From Allium sativum (taxonomy: Eukaryota; Streptophyta; Magnoliopsida; Asparagales; Amaryllidaceae), in contig JASFAX010000020.1 in the NCBI GenBank assembly GCA_030737875.1, forward strand, positions 33,184,688-33,248,687: a stretch of DNA of 64,000 bases, read 5' to 3'. The first letter of the stretch is position 1. Each line of letters begins with the position of its first letter. The notes beneath the pieces were generated by a model. The model ran no database searches. It was given only the letters and a program-made list of their open reading frames with translations, and was not told the DNA's origin. The translations under genes were made by a program, and so were the position numbers. Shown in pieces: positions 12,461-23,925 of the stretch.

Positions 12461-13150
12461 GGATGAGGTTAAGTAATTTACACTTAACTAATCCGACTTG
12501 GTAATTAGATAGGGTTAAGTAACTTAGACTTAACTAATCTAAACACGGTAATTAGACGGGGTTAAGTAACTTAGACTTAACTAATCTAAACACGGTAATT
12601 AGATGGGGTTAAGTAACCTACACTTAACTAATCTAAACACGGTAATTCGATGGGGTTAAGTTAAACACTTAACCAATCTAAACTTGGTAATTCAATGAGG
12701 TTAAGTAAACAATACTTAACCGACTTAACATGATAATTTAATGGGGTTAAGTAACTTATACTTAACCAATTATACATGATGATTTGATGAGGTTAAGTAA
12801 CCTATACTTAACCAATCTAATATGCGGACCTGATAGAGTTAAGTCACAAGACCTTTTAAATATACTTAACCATTGTAATACAATTAGTGGATGGCGTTAA
12901 GCTAACCCATACTTAACCAATCCGACTCGATAATCTGATGGGATTAAGATAATCTATGCTTAATCAATCTAACACGACAATCTGATAGGGTTAAGACAAA
13001 CAAATACTTAGTCAATTTGACTTGATAGGGTTAATTCATGAGCTTCTTGGTATACTTAACCAACTTGTAGGGCTAAGCCTTGAACTTAAATACATAGCCA
13101 ATCTTGACATGATTCGTAGGTGGTTTAAGTCATGAACTTGAATGACAACA
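12461..13150 (+). repeat. 46-47 bp tandem repeat with internal dyads in element B 3' LTR
   Basis: Same array as 6191-6890, with the same unit order and a few substitutions. Unit number appears unchanged between the two LTRs. Confidence 0.85.
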
Positions 13151-15083
13151 CTTAACCCATTAGACAAAACCCTAGCTCAGGGGACTAGGTTGAAAATCGT
13201 AGTTAACAAGGATAGCGGGAAGAGAAGCTAAGTGGTAAACCTTAGTTAAGGATAACTAAGTGATAATTCTTAGTCAAGGAAATTGGACCAGTTCACAGAC
13301 GGATAAGTAACCTGATACGGTAAGTCATTGCTTAAACAAATACACAAGGCGGAGCAATATCAGATCTAGATAAAGGCTCCAACGAACCGGGTAACGAAGC
13401 GGAAGCTTCGGGGGACGTGAGGATACTCTTGGTTTCCCTCTATGAGGTTGCAGATGATCCGCCTGGGCTCACAAGAGGTTAAGGTCTGCGGTAAAAGAAC
13501 CAAGAGTATGCCTTGATTGCCATGCGAGTGACCTAAAGACTGGGATGGATTAGCGTGGAGTCGATGATTCATGTTTTTGCCCTGGATAGCGTGTCGTCGA
13601 CTACCTACCATCTTTAGTCAATCGTGTACGAACGGAAAGGCAGAGAACTCCCAATAGACCATGTTCTTGCTATCGAGTCATGGGTGAGGTTGGCCAATAG
13701 GAAAGTGGGGCATAGTGGGGCCGGGATGTAGTTCTTATACATGATTTTTCTTGGGTTGCCTTTTAGTAGTTGAGGGAGGGGTCACGTGGGACCATAGCCA
13801 CGGATACAAAAACAGACCTTGATATCTGCATCAGCAGACGACTTAAAGCTCCCGACCGAGTTCCGTATTTCTCGATTTGCCCTGGCACGGAACTCGGATG
13901 GCACATTGAGATACATGTGTGTCTAGACATGGAAAACGATTCATGATACATACGTGGGATAAAGGGCGTGGTTGACGGGTGGTATAATCCCTAGTGGCCC
14001 TAGGCGGCTTGAACCCAAACCGAGACATGGAAACGTTCATTAGGTAGCACAATCCCTAGTAGTCCTAGGTGGCATAAATCATAAGCGAGCACGCGATAGT
14101 TCATGGTAAGAAAACATAACCAGATCAAGGGTAGCAGTCCAAAACAACATCAAGGATAAAATGGTACTACGTTGAGGTGGTATGGATTTACATGGGAAAG
14201 CCCGTACGGCCTACGGCAAAGGACTGAACTTATACATGGAAAGAAACATACGAGTTGGGAAAACCTACATATGCTATATATTAGGTTGACATGGACCATT
14301 CATAACATTGGGCAAGAGACATTCGCAGTTAATACATGACGCGGGTTGGGATACTAGTACGAGAGGCGCAGAGCAAATATACATGTTAGAACCATGAGAA
14401 ATATACTTGATAGTAACCTCGGGATGTCATACATGATAGATACCTTGGGATAGTATACTTGATAAAGACCTGACGATGTGATACCTTGACTTATCTTGAC
14501 ACCGTAGTTTATCATGATACCTTAGTTTATCTTGATACAGTAGTTCAGCCTGTTATCTTGGTTTAGCTTATCTATCTTGTAGTCATCCTTATGTTTACTT
14601 TCAGTTTATGCATATCATGTTACCTTTACCTGTTTTTATACTGGAAGTAGATAGGACTTACCAGTCTTTATGATTGACCCCGTTTTCCTTCCCCTCTTTG
14701 TCTTTCGTTTCCCTCCCTCCCCCCCCCCCCCCCCCCCCAGGTTTTCAGGGAGGAAATGCTGTTGTTTAGTTCGGACCTCTTATGCTTGAAGGTCATCATG
14801 TATAGCTTGGTCTTCTCTTGGCCATGGCTGCTTCACCGCTTTATTTTGGGGAATAATTTAGGAAAAGGTTTTATGCTTCTTTACTATTGCAAGACAGGTT
14901 TTGATGTAATCTGATGTAAAAGGCTTTAGACCTTATTTTATAAGGTAATGAAATTTGTTTTACTTCCACTGTTTTATATATGTTATGTCTTGTAATATTT
15001 CTGTGCATGTTTACCTCGATAATGCTTCACCAAACCTAGTGCATTTCCTTTGTGAGTGACCCTAGTGGAGGTGGGGTGTTACA

Positions 15084-16225
15084 AATATCTTTGAAATGTG
15101 AAAGAAACAACTTGTGTGAAAAATGTAAACATTTGGTTGTTAAAGAGACCGTGATCAGATATTGTCATACTCTTTATCAATACCTGAAACCACTTTTACA
15201 ACTACGTACGTGGTGGAGTTTCAAAATGAAGTAGGATGGATTTGGAGGCGATTACTAGTTTTGAAGAAAGAGAATGATGATGTATAGCCTTGACATTCGG
15301 GTCATAATTAAATTGACTAAAACAGGAGTCATATCCATCTTAATGTGAGCTAGTTCCTCTTTGCAGACATGCTTCGTCGATACCATATATATTACTTTGT
15401 GATTGATTCGCGCCTTTGATTTTGGGAGTATTGTCTGGGGTGGACGGTAGTCGCGGCTTTGCGTTACCACCGGCTTGGGTCGTCAATCCGGTAGAATCCT
15501 ACTGATGGGTATTGCCTCGTTGTCTTGTCATATTTATCCTGATCGAGCCACCTACGACTTTGATTTTTACTGTACCTATGGAGTGCCCACTAATAGCCAC
15601 TACGTACTGTGGACTTACGGTATCTATATAGACTATAGTATTAAAAACGGTGTAAGGATAAAAACGTAATCCAGCTTACGCTATTTTAATATTTTATATT
15701 AAACCATAGACAATATTATAATAGCGTATTGTATTATATAGTATATAATTTAAAGGATCCTTAGGAGATGGAAATTCCCGTAACATCGCTTCAGTTATTG
15801 CACTCATATTATCACATGAAATTGATTTAATTGATATGAGAATATTATAGTTCTAATTCGAGTATTTTTGCCTTTTCATTTGTGCTCGGGTCAGCCTGAG
15901 TTTTTCAGTTATTGAAGATACCATTATGGAGATGAAGATGGAGCTCAACGGACGTGTTTATTATTATTTATTCCGCTGCAAATATTGGTATGATTATGAT
16001 AGTTAACTTTGATAATTTTTGTAAAATAAAATCAAATGGATGTTTTTAACAGCTTCATGAAATTTATCTATTTATTATATTTTGTCCTTTTACTGTGAGA
16101 TTTTGTGTTCGCTTTCTTTCTTCCTTTTCTTAAATAAATCCCAATAACTATCTGTATTTTTGATTGTTTAAGTCGACATTGAGGATCATTGTCGATTTGA
16201 ACGGTCAAAAATCTCGGATGTTACA
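15084..16225 (+). mobile_element. old LTR, element E, right part
   Basis: Begins with the right AATAT target-site copy (15084-15088) and continues the sequence interrupted at 4414. The end has the same layout as the end of element D's LTR: a 'ttattccgctgc' word near 15970, a T/C-rich stretch near 16105-16130, a short dyad 'gtcgac...attgtcg' near 16172-16196, and a terminal 'ctcggatgttaca'. No primer site follows, so this may be a solo LTR. No coding capacity. Confidence 0.45.
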
Positions 16226-16271
<46 letters not shown>

Positions 16272-16296
16272 CTGTGTGTGTGTTTGTGTATGTGTA
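16225..16296. repeat. compound (AT)n(GT)n microsatellite
   Basis: An AT run followed by a GT run with one CT interruption, read directly. It begins exactly at the end of the old LTR. Confidence 0.95.
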
Positions 16297-16853
16297 CCAG
16301 GCCTCTCACATTAAGTTGATTACTTATGGATGCTGGATTTGCCGGTCGGTTCCGGGCAGACTTCTACCATAAGTTGAACTTAACCTCGTGCCATACTATA
16401 TTGATATATATTTATGCATTATACCCCTCACATTAAGCTGACTACCTATGGATGCTAGATTTTTCGGTCAGTTTCGGGCAAACTTATACAACATGATGAG
16501 CTTAACCTTGTTCCTAAATGCGGTTATAATTCAAATTTCCTAATTGGGGTGCAAACATTAATCCTAATTAATTTAGGAATTACAAACATTATTCTATTAT
16601 ATTTACTTCCCCAGTCAACATTGGTTACAATTATTATTTATCGATTTGCGGTCCTATTCATAGCAATTGATTATATTGACTGCTACAAATGGTCACCACA
16701 AATATATTAATTCAATATGCATTATACTTACGTATAATTCCATAATTGAACCTTATCCAAACATTCAAACATTCCATAAAATGTATATTTTACCATTTTA
16801 TGCCGATTTGAACAGATAATATATATATATATATTATGTTTTCGTGTGGTCAA
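16297..16853 (-). mobile_element. fragment of a C-like gypsy LTR
   Basis: Two tandem units of about 135 bases near 16300-16515 share 'cctcacattaag' and 'cggtc(a/g)gtt(c/t)cgggca', matching a repeated part of element C's right LTR at about 34400-34610. The rest is AT-rich with no gene. Orientation follows that of C. It may be a remnant of an earlier insertion of the same family. Confidence 0.45.
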
Positions 16854-17524
16854 TGAAACAACCCACCTCCATTAAGGTCACTCACAAAGGGAATGCCTTA
16901 ACTTCGGGGGAGCATCATAGTTAAAAGATATAGATAATTTACAAGACAGACATATAAACAGCGGAAAAAAAAACTAAATTTATTTCAGAAGTACGTGGTT
17001 CAGATAAAACATTACAACAACTATCTCAAACCAACTTCCACATTATTACAACAAAAACTATGTCTTGAATTAAAACATAAAGAAGCATTAAATCAACAGT
17101 AAGGCAACATAAATCCCCAAATAAGAGAGTATCCAAAGCCATAGCTCAAGGAAAAAGATTTCAAGCAATACATCTACTCTCTTCAAGCTGGAAATGATCC
17201 GATCTAAGCTGAAGTATTGCCTCCCTGCGGACCTAGGGGGAACGGAAGAAAAGAAGACAAAAGAAAATGGATCAGACATGAGTCTGGTAAGTCCAGTGAC
17301 TATTTAGCATGTAAACAAGAAAAGGGTTATGACATGAATAAACTGAATCTTGGGCAACATCCTAGAAATAAGATAATAAGGCTTAATATGCTATCGCACC
17401 CATTTTACTTCTCTGCACCCCTTCATAAGTGTTTCAACTAGCACCATGTGTTCAAGATAAATGATCCCCTTTTTATCGATCGTATCCTACTCGTATACGT
17501 TTTCCACTTGTGTCATACGGCCCT
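16854..17524 (-). repeat. element C 3' LTR, left piece
   Basis: Matches 33284-33954 closely (start TGAAACAACCCACC compared with TCAAACACCCCACC). It is interrupted by element D at 17524 and resumes at 28930. Short open frames here, such as 17088-17279 and 17217-17441, are repeated in the other LTR copy and are not genes. Confidence 0.85.
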
Positions 17525-18463
17525 TGTAATGACCCGCATTTTTAGAGATGGAATAATTAATCTATTTAATTATTAAATATCGTTATAGCGATATCAAGAA
17601 CCATAATTAAATAATATTGAATATTTAATTAATATTTTAATGAATAATCAATTATAAATATCGAAATAGTCAGAAATAGTAGAATTCACAATAGAGTGTG
17701 AATTGAATAGCATACGAGATTTGGTGGAGTTTCGATTCGAAATATAATAACGATTATATTGAATCAACGACAGTTGAACGTATAGTTTATATTATAATTA
17801 AAATCGAGCTTGAAATGGCGCTGCAGTTCGCTATTTGGCGATTTGAACTTCTACTGAATGTACAGGATTCGTTTTAAGTTGGATTTCTGTCAAACAAGAA
17901 ACGTGTGGAGCTGGTGGAGTATATCTTTCTAGTGGAAGAGAAAAATCGGGACTTCGTCGTATAGATTTTGATTCACGTCCAAATCAAATTTCAGAAAAGT
18001 CGCTGTGGAATTCCTTTATAATTTGCAACGCTTTATTTACATTATAAGAGGGTTTTCAAAATATTTGAATAGCGGGTTTGAATTTAGACAAGGTTCTTTT
18101 GAGACATAGTGATAATTTAATTTTTTGAATTTTATGGTAATTTTTAATTAAATAAATAAGCAACTTTTTATTTGGAGTATTTCGCACCCTGAAATCAACA
18201 TTTTGAAGTTTCAAAATATGAGTCCACCTACCGGTATTATTACATTTTTGGGATCGTGACACCGAGCTGATCACAACGGTATGGTCATTTCTGTCTACAG
18301 CAGTCATAAACAAACGAAATTTCACGAAATGAGGTATCCCTAAATAAATAAACATATTCCTTGATACTTAATTGTCCACGTTTCATTCTTCTCAAAACCA
18401 CTCGTTTTCTTTGGTCCCAAAAGCAACAGACGTGGCCCTTCCTTCACAAAGCAAATTAATTAC

Positions 18464-18470
18464 TATAAAT
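18464..18470 (+). promoter_or_regulatory. TATA box of element D 5' LTR
   Basis: TATAAAT in 'attactataaatactctt', conserved at 24865-24871. It lies about 940 bases into the LTR and is followed by a C/A-rich leader typical of plant transcripts. Inferred promoter. Confidence 0.5.
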
Positions 18471-20628
18471 ACTCTTAAAAATACCTTAACCTAACTTCTT
18501 CATCCCCAAAGTCAACAGCAAAAATCCGCAGTCGTTCTTTTCTTAAAACCCAACTTCAAGATCTTCTAAAATCAAATGAAAACCAAATAAATTTCTATCA
18601 ATTCTCAAAGTAATATTTCTAAGTTCACAAGGAGATTATCTTCATCCTTGTATGTAAAATGAAGAACTCGACGTCCTGGTGCCCAGTGGAGTTCCGCAGC
18701 AGGAAACTAGGGTTCACGAATCTAGGGGAATAAGGCTTCGATTCAAGTTATAGGTATTATTTTCGAATTCATCAATGAAAACCGCAGATGTATAATTTTT
18801 TTGGGGATTTTCTAAAATTAAAAACGTCGATCTTCCCTCTGTACAGCGGTTTCGAAGATGGAATATGATGTAGGGATTTTGGGGTGCGAATGGTATGAGA
18901 TGGGTATGATCGTATAGAGATTTTTCTGGAGATTGAATTGGTGATTTTAGTTTCGAAATTCGTGAATTTCTAATGGAGGAAGAGGTGCTTGAAATTGGTG
19001 ATGAACTGTTAGTTGCGGTTTTGTTTTGAGGATAATGGTGTAGTATGAGGGACGTGAGCATGCAGTTCATGGAAGATGTGTAGAAGTGGAGTTGGGAAAT
19101 GGCTGTTGCGTTCTTGTGTGCTGGATGGAGCAGGCATCGGGTTGTGTTCAGGGGAGGAAGAAGGATCACTGATGATCACGGGTTGGGCTTTGAGCTTTAC
19201 AGCTGGGTAATGAGATGTACTGCGTGTTCTGTTTTGATGGAAGAAGTGATGTAGCTTTTGTTGGGTGAATTGGAGTTCAGTTGGGTTTATATATAATGAG
19301 GCCCATTTACTTAAAAAGGGAATGAAGTCTGGGATTTTAAAAGGGAATGGTTGGGCCGTGTTTAAAGGGTAAGGCCCGAGATTTAAAGAAAATTAGTTTA
19401 AATTAATTCAAATTAATGTATAAACTTATTAATGCCAAATTGAATTGTTATAACCTATAATATTTATAATCCGTTCATTTGTGAACAGAATTCATTGAAA
19501 CTAGATCTGAGAGAATCGTAATCACGATATATACATTACTGGGCAGGATTGGGATTATTCGGATGCAACGAGACCTTTTTACAATTTCAAATGCTAGTTG
19601 AAATTTGTATAAAAACAAGCAGAACCGTCAACTGCGACCAATGTGAGTAAAACTCCCTAACTCTGTGCAATTCATATATTTATAAATTGTACGTTATTTT
19701 GACTGCTGTATATTGATTGTTAAACTGGACTGTTAAATAGATTTGATTGAAACGTATATATATATAGTCATATATTATATCATTAGTCAAATATTAATTC
19801 TGTGCAGTAGAATATTTCATATTAAAATGAAATAGATATTTATATACTGTGTAACATCTGTGGATGCAGGGAAACAGGTTGGAGGAATCTGACTGGATTC
19901 CTCAATAGTTATTTTATTGTTTTTCATATATTTTGATATATGATGTGAATTATAACCTATTGTTGATTGTGTGTGTATGGACGATATTGAACATCGTGAT
20001 TTGATATGATTGAATACCATAAGAAATACCGGAATGTAGATAAGGGAATTTTTCAAAGTGATATTGAAAATAGAATATTTATAAATTGGGATATTTATAA
20101 ATAAGAGATATTTATAAATTTAAATATTTATAAATAAGGAATATTTATAAATTGGGATATTTATAAATAGGAGATATTATAAAAAGGAAATAACTGCAAA
20201 TCATTTTCTTTTTGAATGGAAAGGCCTGTGTGGCGAGTTTGGGGATTTTCCGGATGCTCCCGATACAAAGGAGGTTATGGCGAATTTTCCCGGGAATTTA
20301 AGGAGTTAGAATATTTCAAGAATAAATTTGAAAAGGGATTATTTGTAAACCATTTACAAATAGAATGGAAAAGGAAATGTTATAAAAAGGGAAATCATTT
20401 TTAAAGTGTAGAACCGTTATTTAAAAGTAAATCTTTTCAAATGAATAAAACGTTGTTAAAAAGGAAATCTTTATAAAGTAAATAAAGTAAATCGAATATG
20501 GTATTCGAAGTTAGTTAATCGAATATAGACATTCGAAAGGAGAAATCGAATATGGTATTCGAAGTTAGTTAATTGAATATGTTATTCGAAAGGGGTTAGT
20601 CAAGTCGAGTTAGTCAAATAGAGTTAAT

Positions 20629-20726
20629 CAGTTAGAGTTAAACAGTTAGAGTTAGACAGTTAGAGTTAAACAGTTAGAGTTAAACAGTTAGAGGTAAACA
20701 GTTAGAGTTAAACAGTTAGAGTTAAA
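20629..20726 (+). repeat. 14-bp tandem repeat, seven units (element D 5' LTR)
   Basis: Seven units of 'cagttagagttaaa' with two single-base variants. The 3' LTR has only three units (27025-27066), which explains most of the 60-bp length difference between the LTRs. Confidence 0.95.
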
Positions 20727-22529
20727 ACAAACATAGTTATTCAGGATGAGTTGCCATTTAGCACGACTGCTAGCGTAATTCGCAGGGCTGTAAATAGCCT
20801 ACGGCGTTCGGATGTTTCCTGAGGGAATCAGGCGTAACCATTGTGATCGCTGCGATCTAGAGTTGAGCGAATGGAGTTAAAGAATATAGAGTTAAGCAAA
20901 ATTAGAATCTGACTAGAGATTAATAAGTTGAATGGTTTCCTGGGTATCGATCTGATGTTGGTTTCGGCCTTCGGGGTTTATACTTAGGAAGTTGTTCTCT
21001 TGTTAGTTTATAGTTAGAGTCTGATAGTTGTGGAAGGATAGCGATACGTAAATAAACAATGGAAATGTTTTCCAACGTTGATAACAAATATCTTCTAAAT
21101 ATAGAAAATAAGGAAATATGTATAGATATACATGATGATTGATCGATTGAAATTCCATTTGGAATTTAGATCGTTGTTTGTACACGGACATGTTTTCGTT
21201 TGATAGTTAAATCACAGACTATTGAAGTTTTGACCATTTTACGTTGTTAATATGGAGAGACCGGTTGGATTATTATCCATAGAACCACTCTGTATTGGCA
21301 TAAGCGTTGCGAATCATATATGCCAAAGATAATTGAAGACGGAGTAAAATGCAAGGGCTATCCTGTTTACATAATAGTGCCTTCGGTTTGTCCAGTCCCA
21401 GGACAACTTGTATGGACGAAGGTCTGACAGAGTATATCCAATAGATCGCGTAAGTTGATCTGTTCAAACGTATTCACGTTTGGTGGCGGAGTAATTCATT
21501 TCTCTTAGCTTATACCCGTGGTATTTTTGGGGAAATCAATTTGTGATTTAACGGGTATGACGATGTGACATTCTAAGTGAATGAAGATGTGGTATGTGAG
21601 AAGATATGCGTAGCTTCTAGCCTCACATCCGGTAAATGACAGAAATCGGGCAGGCAGCATGGCTAAGTCGGTCGCACCGAAGTAGGGTGTATAATCACCT
21701 ATCTAGAGAATATTCATTTGCTTCTTTAATCTATCAATGCTGTCCCATATATATATACGGGAATGGTTGCTGATCCCAACCGTTGGTGATGTACATTCGA
21801 TACACTCAAGCGAAATGAGTGGTCGGTCATGTGTGGCTGAGTTGCAAGATGTTCTTGTTGAACTCCAGTGTATCGTTCCTAGAGTACACTGATCGGAAGG
21901 TGATTCCATACCTTGTCATAGTTGGAAATCCAATCGTCCAACACGTGCTTGCGATTTTGATTGTATACTATATATGTAGAACGTGAGATGAAAGCGTTTC
22001 TGCTAGTTGATATCTATTTGTACATAGACATTATTATAATATCAAAAGGTTTTTGATATAAAGATATTTTGGATTCTCATAAGGAAAAACCCGTTCCGTT
22101 CTGCGGCGTGGTCTTATGAGATATCGTTTACTTGTTCATATACCTGTTTAAACTGTTTTACTCATACCAGTCCCATGACTGACCCGGAGTTTACTTTGTT
22201 GTTTTCCCTAAATTCTTGGGTGCCTAAATTTGTACAGGCAGTCAAGTAGTCAGGAATTTGCAGATATACTTGGAGAGCTTGGAGCAGGAGGCTTCAAGAT
22301 CATATAGCTATAGTTATTTCCGCCGTGTTGTAAGTGATGTACTCTGATAAGTGCTATTGTATACATAACTGTTATATTTCAAAGTTATGTTATCTATTAT
22401 ATGTTATTCGTTCCGCTGTGAGGTTCGTGTTCCTCTGATGTTGTGTTCTTCTTCTTCTTCTATTCTAAGTTTCTATCTTATCTTTCCTCACCCTCTAATT
22501 TCTTTCACTAATTACCGGGATTTTTCGAT

Positions 22530-22560
22530 GGTTATCGACGTCGAGCTTACGTCGATAACC
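22530..22560 (+). terminator. hairpin near the end of element D 5' LTR
   Basis: A perfect 12-bp stem, GGTTATCGACGT and ACGTCGATAACC, around a 7-base loop. Farther out, 'ccgggatttttcg' (22515-22527) and 'cgaaaatccggg' (22569-22580) also pair nearly perfectly, so the full structure spans about 65 bases ending close to the LTR boundary. It is conserved at 28871-28901. The position suggests a role in RNA 3' end formation, packaging or reverse-transcription strand transfer. The terminator label is the nearest available category and is not proven. Confidence 0.5.
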
Positions 22561-22590
22561 AAAGTCGCCGAAAATCCGGGTCGTTACAGT

Positions 22591-22602
22591 TGGTATCAGA
22601 GC
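22591..22602 (+). promoter_or_regulatory. primer binding site of element D (tRNA-Met)
   Basis: TGGTATCAGAGC two bases after the LTR end, a perfect 12-base match to the complement of the initiator tRNA-Met 3' end. Confidence 0.9.
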
Positions 22603-23910
22603 TTAAGTTAAGAATTACCTTGGCTCTGTGGCGTGACTCGGTAGAGATAGGGTTAGTAACACCCTAGATTGAGTTTGAGTGTATATATTCGAGTGCGTAT
22701 TTGTATTTGATATAAAAATGGTTTTATATTGTGGAGATTCATTGGCTGAGTTGTTTATGAGTTCTGGTCGATCAGTTTGATCCACTGTATCGGTAGGAGT
22801 AAATAAACACTTGAATACGATGGACCGACACAGTATGGATATATGATATATTTTCATATATTAGATATATTGGTTGTAATTACAATGGAATGAGATTATA
22901 AAGTGAAATGGTTATATATAACCAATCAAAATCATATAAGTAAAATATATGAAATAAGATGAATTAAATATGAATTTAAATCAGATTTGGAATTAAAATA
23001 AGGAAATTTTAAGTTCCTGGGAGATTTTGAAATGTTTTAAAATGGAAGTATTTAGTAATGGTTTTGAAAATGATATAGTATTGAAATCACTTGTGTCGCT
23101 GGAAAATAATTCCGATGATGACTGCGCAGTATCATCGGTGTGATTTTCGAGTTTCTAAGTGGTGGATCACTATCAAAGATTTTGATTTGAATTGTTTTAA
23201 GAAAACAAGTTGTTTAGAAATTCAAAGGTTTTGAATTAGTATTATGATTTCAAATTTGATTTGAAAGAAACCCAGGGATTTAAGTTATGGAATTAAAATT
23301 TAACGTATGAAGTTAAATAGACTGAGATGACAAATGTGAATAAGTGAATTAGAATTAAACTTGAACTAAGTTAAATAAAATTGAATTGGATTAAAGATAA
23401 TCTAGAATGGAACCAAATTGATAAGTCAATAATTTGGAATTTGATATTGGGGTTCGAATGAAATTCGATTTGGATTTGAGGATATGAACTGATTGGAATT
23501 CAATTGAGATAACACCGGTATATGCTGAGTTGATAGCATATGGAAGTGATAGAGTTGATATGCCCGACAAAAAGGTACCAATTTATATTATATATGGATA
23601 TGAGATTTATGAGCCGAATTGGCAAGCCGCTTGGCTGTTTGATTTTCTTTTGGGATAAAGAAGGCACAGAGAGACGAGTTGGAGTTTGAGATATCGACCA
23701 GTACAAAGGAGGTGCTGGCGAAATTTTCCGAAAATTTAAAGTGTTTGAAAATTTTCAAAATTTTTGAAAATTTTAGTTAGTCGGAGTGAATAAATATTTT
23801 GGTCGATATTAATTGGTTTGTTGAAATCAAAAATAAGGGGTAAACAAATCTTAGGAATTCCAATAGATAGGGTCGACCTCTAACTTAGCAATTTCGAGGA
23901 CGAAATTATT
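22603..23910 (+). other. element D interior, no recognisable gene
   Basis: About 1.3 kb of AT-rich sequence rich in 'gaatt' and 'gattt' words. I read it in all frames and saw no zinc knuckle, protease, RT or integrase motif. Around 23700-23770 there is an A/T-rich run of 'gaaaattttc' dyads. It may have packaging or dimerisation signals, but none can be assigned. Confidence 0.6.
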
Positions 23911-23925
23911 TTAAGTTGGGAAGAA
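23911..23925 (+). promoter_or_regulatory. polypurine tract of element D
   Basis: TTAAGTTGGGAAGAA directly before the TGTAATGACCC of the 3' LTR. The upstream words 'atttcgaggacgaaat' match the same position in elements A and B, showing shared ancestry of the 3' end. Confidence 0.7.

Larger units (their letters stand above)
4415..15083 (+). mobile_element. element B: non-autonomous Ty3/gypsy element with very long LTRs
   Basis: A complete insertion of 10669 bp: 5' LTR (4415-8810), interior (8811-10674), 3' LTR (10675-15083), flanked by AATAT. The LTRs begin TGTGACAACCC and end GGGTGTTACA. The interior begins with a tRNA-Met primer site and ends with a purine-rich tract. Its 1.9 kb holds only disordered, stop-riddled scraps of pol, so it makes no gag or polymerase. 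This matches the general pattern of large retrotransposon derivatives, which move using proteins from relatives. Its U3, its pol scraps and the sequence before its 3' LTR resemble element A, so a Tekay/Del-type parent is likely. The two LTRs differ by roughly 2 percent by eye. Confidence 0.9.
10675..15083 (+). repeat. element B 3' LTR (4409 bp)
   Basis: Direct repeat of 4415-8810 with scattered substitutions and small indels. Differences include six GTCGAC hexamers at 10940-11014 rather than four, loss of one G in the E2F-like arm at 10912, an intact AGGTAAGTT at about 11411 where the 5' LTR has AGTTAAGTT, and a longer, uninterrupted C tract (about 14717-14739). TATA is at 11149-11156. Confidence 0.9.
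17525..22588 (+). repeat. element D 5' LTR (5064 bp)
   Basis: Direct repeat of 23926-28929. Contents in order: TATA box near 18464; a splice-donor-like GTGAGT at 19643; 'gatatttataaat' repeats near 20085-20180; CGAATA/TATTCG dyads near 20490-20590; a 14-bp tandem repeat at 20629-20726; a strong hairpin at 22530-22560; terminal TTACA. The open frames on the - strand between 18714 and 21909 lie in LTR sequence and are mirrored in the other LTR. None resembles a known protein. Confidence 0.9.

Noticed and set aside
18714..19169. 151-codon open frame on the - strand of element D LTR
   Set aside because: It lies in LTR sequence downstream of the likely promoter and on the opposite strand. Its copy in the other LTR is broken to 118 codons, and the composition matches no known protein feature.
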